This document shows positions 42,334 through 42,500 of a DNA stretch of 42,500 nucleotides, in pieces; positions within the stretch are counted from its first letter, which is position 1; every line of letters begins with the position of its first letter. Made by a program: the position numbers and the translations under genes. The stretch is taken from contig OZ026552.1 in assembly GCA_964020155.1 (NCBI GenBank), positions 3,172,144 through 3,214,643 on the forward strand, given 5' to 3'. The stretch comes from Chondrilla cf. caribensis (Eukaryota; Porifera; Demospongiae; Chondrillida; Chondrillidae). The notes beneath the pieces were generated by a model. The model searched no databases and was not told the origin of the DNA. It was given only the letters and a program-made list of their open reading frames with translations.

Positions 42334-42500
42334 GACAATTGGGACCTAATTTGTCTTCCATTGACAGCCATATATGACAGCCTATCCACACATTTCCTAG
42401 TGCATGTGTGCTCACTCTGTACTGTCTCCACAATCACTTTGCTGGCTGACAATTACAGATGGTATTCTACTTTGATGAACCATATTTTATCAAAGCACCT

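Overview
This is a eukaryotic, intron-rich window, most likely from a sponge or another early-branching or marine invertebrate. The phylum is inferred from the gene content, short phase-consistent introns, close gene spacing and the absence of bilaterian-specific genes. I could not run a search. The five recognisable genes were rebuilt by matching splice donors and acceptors and checking reading phase across every junction.

Layout: (1) + strand 740-8765, a DBHS-family RNA-binding protein (NONO/PSPC1/SFPQ/NONA type), 8 coding exons, 483 aa. (2) 8766-14089, a 5.3-kb gap with no gene I can defend. (3) + strand 14149-15726, an intronless UDP-glycosyltransferase of 525 aa, preceded by a short upstream ORF. 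(4) - strand 24563-16169, a TMTC-type ER protein O-mannosyltransferase with TPR repeats, 16 coding exons, 871 codons once a 2-base frame disruption in exon 1 is allowed for. A 522-bp MITE with about 82-bp terminal inverted repeats lies just upstream of its start codon. (5) + strand 26839-29990, a 5-exon, 195-aa four-pass membrane protein of no family I recognise, with a TATA box. (6) - strand 42258-31649, a 13-exon secreted protein of about 1693 aa: signal peptide, EMI-like segment, four plain EGF and five calcium-binding EGF domains, then a 1086-codon region on one 3.26-kb exon resembling nothing I know, then a Cys-rich/helical tail. It also has a TATA box, and one EGF exon carries a 2-base insertion.

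The genes have no evident joint function. They look like an ordinary gene-dense metazoan neighbourhood: two convergent pairs (UGT/TMTC and four-TM/EGF), and a TMTC/four-TM pair that point away from each other. Two features stand out. GT dinucleotide tracts sit at or near 5' splice sites, mostly as GT on the sense strand. Introns also carry several MITE-like inverted repeats and minisatellites. The best candidates for something undescribed are the 1086-codon region of the EGF protein and the small four-TM protein.
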